From the NCBI GenBank assembly GCA_028281215.1, contig JANQKH010000879.1, positions 1-17,652 on the forward strand: DNA of 17,652 bases, written 5' to 3'. Positions 13,778-17,652 of the stretch are shown piece by piece; the first letter of the stretch is position 1, and each line of letters starts with the position of its first letter. Position numbers and translations under genes: made by a program. The DNA is from Phycisphaeraceae bacterium. GTDB lineage: Bacteria > Planctomycetota > Phycisphaerae > Phycisphaerales > Phycisphaeraceae. Below the pieces are notes generated by a model. It was given only the letters and a program-made list of their open reading frames with translations, was not told where the DNA came from and did no database searches.

Positions 13778-14773
13778 ATGCTCGAAGTGATTGAACAACT
13801 CGACCACGACGCCCACGCCGAACTCGACGCCGTTAGCAGCGAGGATGAACTTGAAGCGTTCCGCATCAAATTCCTCGGCAGCAAGGGCGCGGTGAAGAAA
13901 CTGATGGGCATGCTCAAGGATGTGCCCAAGGAGCAGAAACCCGCGTTCGGCAAAAATGCCAACATCCTCCGACAGAAGGTTGAGCAGGCATTTGAATCGA
14001 AGAAAGGTTCGCTCGGTGGCAGCGCGACCGCTTCCAAAAAATCCGGGCCGATGATCGACGTCACCGAACCCGGCTCGCCGCCGCGATTAGGGCGCGAACA
14101 CATCATCACGCAGACGATCAACGAGATCGCCGATGTGTTCGGCCGCATGGGGTTTGAAGTCGCGACCGGCCCGGAGATCGAAGATGAACATCACAACTTC
14201 ATCGCCCTGAACATTCCCGCCAGCCATCCCGCGCGTGACCCGGTCGACAACTTCTTCGTCAGCGATGACGAGTTGCTTCGCTCGCAGACCAGCACGATTC
14301 AGATTCGCGTGATGGAAAACCGTGAGCCACCGATCCGCGTGATCGCCACCGGCCGGGTGTATCGCCCGGACGAGATCGACGCGACGCATCACCAGATGTT
14401 CCACCAGGTCGAAGGGCTTTACGTGGACAAGAACGTGAGCATGGTCGACCTCAAGAGCACGCTCATTCAGTTCGCCCACGCCATGTTCGGCCCCGATGCC
14501 GATGTCATGCTTGTGCCCAGCTACTTCCCGTTTACCGAGCCGTCCGCCGAACTTTATGTGAAGATGGACTTGGGTAAGGGTCTCGAATGGATGGAAGTCG
14601 GCGGCTGTGGCATGGTCGATCCGAATGTCTTCAAAGCGGTCGGCTACGACCCCGAAGAATGGACAGGCTTCGCCTTCGGCCTGGGCATCGAACGGCTGGC
14701 GATGCGCAAATACCAGATCCCGGACATTCGCTGGTTGTTCGAAAACGACGTGCGCTTCCTGCGGCAGTTCTGA
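13778..14773 (+). CDS. pheS: Phenylalanyl-tRNA synthetase alpha subunit
   Basis: A complete 331-residue PheS, the catalytic subunit of the alpha2beta2 enzyme that charges tRNA-Phe. The N-terminal coiled-coil (about 1-90) carries RIKFLGSKGAVKKLM. The class II core has RLGREHIITQTINEIADVFGRMGFEV (motif 1, 103-128), GRVYRPDEIDATHHQMFHQVEGL (motif 2, 192-214), GGCGMVDPNV (275-284) and motif 3 GFAFGLGIERLAMRKYQIPDIRW (297-319). The usual RTHTS before motif 2 reads RSQTS here (168-172). The start at 13778 matches the family N-terminus; the frame upstream is open for another 114 codons but not protein-like. No Shine-Dalgarno; see the possible -10 just upstream. pheT does not follow: the next gene is convergent and unrelated, so the beta subunit must be encoded elsewhere. 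Confidence 0.96.
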   Translation: MLEVIEQLDHDAHAELDAVSSEDELEAFRIKFLGSKGAVKKLMGMLKDVPKEQKPAFGKNANILRQKVEQAFESKKGSLGGSATASKKSGPMIDVTEPGSPPRLGREHIITQTINEIADVFGRMGFEVATGPEIEDEHHNFIALNIPASHPARDPVDNFFVSDDELLRSQTSTIQIRVMENREPPIRVIATGRVYRPDEIDATHHQMFHQVEGLYVDKNVSMVDLKSTLIQFAHAMFGPDADVMLVPSYFPFTEPSAELYVKMDLGKGLEWMEVGGCGMVDPNVFKAVGYDPEEWTGFAFGLGIERLAMRKYQIPDIRWLFENDVRFLRQF

Positions 14774-14787
14774 TCGCACTGGATCAA

Positions 14788-15813
14788 CTATTTCAGCCGA
14801 ACGATCGAGCGATCCCCATACCAAATGAGCGGCCAGCTTCCTGTGCGAATCAATGATTTCAGGGGCCCGTTGAGTGTTCGTTTTTCCAACACTGTCTCCG
14901 TTTCCAGATCGAAAATTGTAATCTCATTTCCACCTGCAAGTAGCACGGTGCTCTTCTTTGGTAAGAACGTGAGAGCACGACACGACACGGGTGGTTGACG
15001 GTGTTTCATTGGCTCCAGCGAGTAGCCAGCCTCGTCACGTCGGACCCTGATCACCATCCAGCCTCCTATTCCGTTGGTGATCAACAATCGAGTACCGTTG
15101 GAATTAAACGCCATCATCATCTCCCCTCGCCAAGCCCGATCACCACCGTGTTCTGAAAGTTCAATTCTTCCGATTTGCTTGGCCGACATGGCGTTCCAAA
15201 TCGAGACCGAGCCCTGCCCATTGGTGGAAACCCAATTGCCGTCGTGGCTAACGGCTACGGAACTCCAATTGATGCTGAAGTCTTCTATTCTTTGAATTAG
15301 CTTTCCGGTCGCCACACGCCATATCCAAAAGTAGTGATCGTTGTGCGCCCAGATGTGCTTGCCATCGCCCATAAACTCCAATCGCCACCATCTTGCCTCA
15401 CTGGATTCCTCGAGCAACACCGATGGGGTGTTACCGCCTCTTTTCCAAAGGCCAATGGAACGGTCGTGCATGGCGGCAATCCATCCTCCATCAGGGCTGA
15501 TCGCACTTGGCCCGACGGCACCTTCAAGCAACTCACGTTGTTCAAGTTTTCGACCAGACCAAACGTATACGGGCGTTTTCCATGCACTACCAACAAGCGT
15601 GACCCCATCATCGTCTGCAGAGTGGCGGTAATTTGGACGTTGAAGGTTCGGGTCGTTCAAATCACGAATGAATTCGGCACCTTCTCTCGGAATATTCGCG
15701 CACGACCCACCAATCAGACAACAGATCAAGATCGAAACCGACCGGATCGCCGAAATCCGGCACTGAAGTAATTCATTGAGCCGCGAGATATGAAGTCGGT
15801 GCACAGATCTCAT
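14788..15813 (-). CDS. WD40-like beta-propeller lipoprotein
   Basis: A 341-residue predicted lipoprotein or secreted protein. A 25-residue n-region precedes the hydrophobic segment (24-35) and GGSC with Cys38, an imperfect lipobox. The rest reads as beta-propeller blades, each ending in an aromatic 'S-I-x-L-W' type strand: RSIGLWKRGG (118-127), HYFWIWRVATGKLIQRI (160-176), GSVSIWNAMSAKQIGRIEL (201-219) and NEITIFDLETETVLEKRTL (296-314), with 'SPDG', 'SHDG' and 'SNG' turns (106-109, 189-192, 238-240). The function is not identified; such propellers usually bind other proteins. Start at ATG 15813 with AAGGA about 7-11 nt upstream; TTG at 15816 would add one residue. The 3' end is 14 bp from pheS, convergent. 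A 60-nt sample counts 45% GC, lower than pheS or purC. Confidence 0.7.
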   Translation of the reverse strand: MRSVHRLHISRLNELLQCRISAIRSVSILICCLIGGSCANIPREGAEFIRDLNDPNLQRPNYRHSADDDGVTLVGSAWKTPVYVWSGRKLEQRELLEGAVGPSAISPDGGWIAAMHDRSIGLWKRGGNTPSVLLEESSEARWWRLEFMGDGKHIWAHNDHYFWIWRVATGKLIQRIEDFSINWSSVAVSHDGNWVSTNGQGSVSIWNAMSAKQIGRIELSEHGGDRAWRGEMMMAFNSNGTRLLITNGIGGWMVIRVRRDEAGYSLEPMKHRQPPVSCRALTFLPKKSTVLLAGGNEITIFDLETETVLEKRTLNGPLKSLIRTGSWPLIWYGDRSIVRLK

Positions 15814-15984
15814 CAATCGTCCTTTCGTCGCAAATCAATCATGCTATATCAGGTAAGGGATGTATCTAGAAGCCCATGCGTCGCGCGAGACTGGCCTTAC
15901 AACCGACAACTTCTACACAAAGACGTGCCAAATCACGCGCACAAAGTTATTTTATGTGAACTTCAACTGTGAAAGGAGTCACCC
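15814..15984. other. Divergent intergenic region before purC
   Basis: About 170 bp, AT-richer than its neighbours. It holds GAAAGGAG (15971-15978), a strong Shine-Dalgarno 6 nt before the purC ATG, and a minus-strand TATAGC (15848-15843) that could be the -10 of the propeller lipoprotein. No riboswitch or open frame recognised. Confidence 0.4.
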
Positions 15985-16941
15985 ATGACGGAGCTTGCTG
16001 TGACAGATGGTTTGATGCAAACGGACCTGCCCCTGCCCGGCCGACGCCAAGGCAAGGTGCGTGACATTTACGAGATGACCACCACGTCGGGCGAAGAAGC
16101 CTTGCTCATCATTGCTTCCGACCGCATCAGCGCGTTTGACGTGGTGATGTCGAATCCCGTGCCCCAAAAAGGGGCTGTGCTCACGCAGGTGAGTAAGTTC
16201 TGGTTCGACATGATCGCCGACAAGCTTGGCGACCAGTTGGATCACCACCTGATTTCGACCGATCCGGCTGACATTCCCGGCCTCAGTGATGAGCAACGTG
16301 AATCGCTCAAGGGTCGCATCATGATCGGCCGCAAGACGAAGGTCGCGAAGGTTGAATGCATCGTACGCGGCTACATCGCCGGGTCGGGCTGGAAGGAGTA
16401 CCAGAAGTCGCAAACCGTGTGCGGCCTGGAACTTCCCGCCGGTTTGAAGCAATGCGACAAACTGCCCGAACCGCTCTACACGCCTTCTACCAAGGCCGAC
16501 GTCGGCCACGACGAAAACATCACCTTTGAGCAGTCGTGCGAGATCGTGGGCGAAGAGTTGGGCACAAAGCTGCGCGACTTGAGCCTTGCCATTTACACCA
16601 TGGCGCGCGATTACGCCGCCGAGCGCGGTATCATCATCGCCGACACCAAGTTTGAATTCGGCTTGCCCGTTGAAGGTGACAGCAGCACGCCGATCCTGAT
16701 TGACGAAGTGTTGACGATGGACAGTTCGCGTTTTTGGCCGATGGATGATTACGAAGCCGGCCGCGATCAAGCGAGTTTCGACAAACAGTACGTGCGGAAT
16801 TATCTTCAGGAATTGGTCGATGAAGGTCGATGGGATAAAACCCCGCCCGGCCCGACGTTGCCGGATGAAGTGGTGAAGAACACGTTCGCGAAGTATGCTG
16901 AAGCGTATCGCCTCTTGACTGGAAAAGAATTCTTGCTTTAA
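15985..16941 (+). CDS. purC: SAICAR synthase, long form
   Basis: A complete 318-residue phosphoribosylaminoimidazole-succinocarboxamide synthase: ATP-dependent joining of CAIR and aspartate in purine synthesis, cytoplasmic. Motifs: GRRQGKVRDIYE (19-30, nucleotide-binding), LLIIASDRISAFDVVM (40-55), VECIVRGYIAGSGWKEYQ (123-140), PLYTPSTKADVGHDENIT (163-180), ADTKFEFG (219-226) and LIDEVLTMDSSRFW (238-251; D240, E241). It belongs to the longer, Ade1-like branch rather than the roughly 240-residue E. coli type. The start is fixed by GAAAGGAG 6 nt upstream. It is a single-gene unit that ends in a strong intrinsic terminator at 16993-17031. No other purine gene is in the window. Confidence 0.97.
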   Translation: MTELAVTDGLMQTDLPLPGRRQGKVRDIYEMTTTSGEEALLIIASDRISAFDVVMSNPVPQKGAVLTQVSKFWFDMIADKLGDQLDHHLISTDPADIPGLSDEQRESLKGRIMIGRKTKVAKVECIVRGYIAGSGWKEYQKSQTVCGLELPAGLKQCDKLPEPLYTPSTKADVGHDENITFEQSCEIVGEELGTKLRDLSLAIYTMARDYAAERGIIIADTKFEFGLPVEGDSSTPILIDEVLTMDSSRFWPMDDYEAGRDQASFDKQYVRNYLQELVDEGRWDKTPPGPTLPDEVVKNTFAKYAEAYRLLTGKEFLL

Positions 16942-16992
16942 TGTAGGGACACGAACAAAGCCACTGGTTGCTTTTGGAACCGGTGAACGAAG

Positions 16993-17031
16993 CAGGGCTG
17001 ACGATGCGCCACACGTCAGCTCTGTTTTTTT
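16993..17031 (+). terminator. Intrinsic terminator of purC
   Basis: CAGGGCTGACG (16993-17003) pairs with CGTCAGCTCTG (17014-17024): eleven pairs including one G-U, with a 10-nt loop, followed at once by seven T (17025-17031). A textbook rho-independent terminator about 50 nt after the purC stop. It also lies just before the -10 of the next gene. Confidence 0.9.
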
Positions 17032-17036
17032 GTGCG

Positions 17037-17042
17037 TATACT
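17037..17042 (+). promoter_or_regulatory. -10 element (TATACT) of the Imm8-like gene
   Basis: TATACT ends 8 nt before the ATG at 17051, the leaderless layout. It starts 6 bp after the T-run of the purC terminator, so a -35 box would lie inside the terminator stem; no good -35 sequence is visible there. Confidence 0.4.
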
Positions 17043-17050
17043 TCATCATC

Positions 17051-17410
17051 ATGCCCGATAGCGGAATGTCCAAACCTGTCATTATTGATATCTATTGTGA
17101 CGACATTGATTACATCGATGAGTGGTGTCCGGATGATCCCAACGAGGTTTCATTCTTGCTGACAGTGTTATTGGGTCCGGATTCGGATGGTGGTGACTAC
17201 TTTTATGTTGATGTGTGTACACCGTTGATGGCGCGACGATTGCAGGACAAACGTAGTTTGCTGATTGTCCCCTATTATGAAAGTTGTCAGAGCGTGTTAG
17301 AAGCGTTGGATGCTGTACTCGAGGAGTGCCGGGGGTATGACTGGTTCGACATGTCACAAAAACTCGCAAAAAAGTTTGTCTGGGAATATGAAGGCATGGC
17401 TGGATCCTGA
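17051..17410 (+). CDS. Imm8-like immunity protein, orphan
   Basis: A 119-residue acidic cytoplasmic protein without signal peptide. It resembles the Imm8 family of polymorphic-toxin immunity proteins: DIDYIDEWCPDDPNEVSFLLTVLLG, then GGDYFYVDVCTPLMARR (the 'G-x-x-x-F-x-V-x-V-x-T-P' pattern), a middle strand/helix LLIVPYYESCQSVLEALDAVL, and a C-terminal Trp-rich end DWFDMSQKLAKKFVWEYEG. Family assignment is from memory of this pattern, not from a search. Immunity proteins bind and block a partner toxin, but no toxin gene lies next to it: purC is upstream and the next gene is convergent. The ATG at 17051 is favoured by TATACT 8 nt upstream; ATG 17066 would remove five residues. GC is low (27-28 of 60 in two counted lines), unlike purC. 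Confidence 0.65.
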   Translation: MPDSGMSKPVIIDIYCDDIDYIDEWCPDDPNEVSFLLTVLLGPDSDGGDYFYVDVCTPLMARRLQDKRSLLIVPYYESCQSVLEALDAVLEECRGYDWFDMSQKLAKKFVWEYEGMAGS

Positions 17411-17437
17411 TGTCTTTAACCTTGGACAGCAGCATAT

Positions 17438-17652
17438 TCAATCACTCGTGATCAATCGCATCGCGCGCAGCAATTCCTTCAGCAATACCACATCATTGAT
17501 GTCATGCGCGTAAGTCACCGTCGCGGCGGTGTGATAGAGCGCACGGAACCGCGCCAGGTTCAATGTGTCCACGTCGGCGCCACCATAGGCCTCGATGAAA
17601 CGTCGGCGAGCGGCGGGCGAGAAGAGCATGTATCCCACGGCCAGATCGACAG
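17438..17652 (-). CDS. C-terminal end of a probable phosphotransferase (partial)
   Basis: The last 71 residues of a gene that enters from the right edge; its start is outside the window. The stretch begins V-D-L-A-V-G-Y-M-L-F-S and continues PAARRRFIEAYGG, LARFRALYHTAATVTYAHDINDVVLLKELLRAMRL, ending in a TGA at 17438-17440. The 'DLAVGYMLFSPAARRRFIEAYG...ARFRALYH' pattern is typical of the C-terminal helical lobe of aminoglycoside-phosphotransferase-like kinases, after the catalytic loop. The catalytic residues themselves are not in the window, so the substrate (antibiotic, choline, homoserine or other) cannot be told. Convergent with the Imm8-like gene, 27 bp between stops. Confidence 0.55.
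   Translation of the reverse strand, partial: VDLAVGYMLFSPAARRRFIEAYGGADVDTLNLARFRALYHTAATVTYAHDINDVVLLKELLRAMRLITSD

Noticed and set aside
14087..14824. 245-residue minus-strand frame across pheS
   Set aside because: Complement of the conserved PheS catalytic core.
15979..17082. 367-residue minus-strand open frame
   Set aside because: Antisense to purC, spans its terminator, and has no protein-like features.

Overview
The window looks like chromosomal DNA of a planctomycete, possibly Phycisphaerae-like. The reasons are secreted formylglycine-type sulfatases, many lipoproteins of unknown function, very little operon structure, housekeeping genes scattered singly among unrelated neighbours, and many genes that seem to be read from leaderless mRNAs. 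The assignment is inference: there is no rRNA or other phylogenetic marker beyond proS, pheS and purC. Housekeeping genes run at roughly 55-60% GC where counted by hand; several unrecognised genes are nearer 45-50%.

Layout. 101-2972: two divergent sulfatase genes. 3124-4518: a lower-GC lipoprotein of unknown function. 4519-5413: a long gap with a good promoter, a dense cluster of TCCGGACAT-like sites and a frame that stays open into the next gene. 5414-7287: a translationally coupled pair, an ExeA/GspA-type ATPase and a GspB-like membrane protein, the only clear operon. 7311-8771 and 8840-10441: a DUF4350/GATase-like lipoprotein and a purple-acid-phosphatase-like metallophosphoesterase, divergent. 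The phosphatase frame has probably lost its stop and runs on antisense into proS (10202-12085). 12086-12333: a 21-bp inverted repeat next to the promoter of a 72-residue lipoprotein (12334-12552). 12751-13521: a Tat-like lipoprotein amidase. 13778-14773: pheS without pheT beside it. 14788-15813: a beta-propeller-like lipoprotein. 15985-16941: purC with a textbook terminator. 17051-17410: an Imm8-like protein. 17438-17652: the C-terminal end of a probable phosphotransferase.

How the genes relate. No single pathway links the window. The sulfatases, phosphatase, amidase and four lipoproteins are all predicted to be exported or envelope-associated, and the GspA/GspB-like pair belongs to the type II secretion/envelope-assembly world. 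proS, pheS and purC are housekeeping genes.

The points most worth following are the TCCGGACAT array with its in-frame open leader before the ATPase, the inverted repeat whose mismatches are all G-U compatible on one strand, the run-on phosphatase at an A7 tract, and the recurring -10-then-ATG leaderless start. I do not see a clear new defence or mobile system. The Imm8-like gene is the only conflict-system component, and it has no visible toxin partner.
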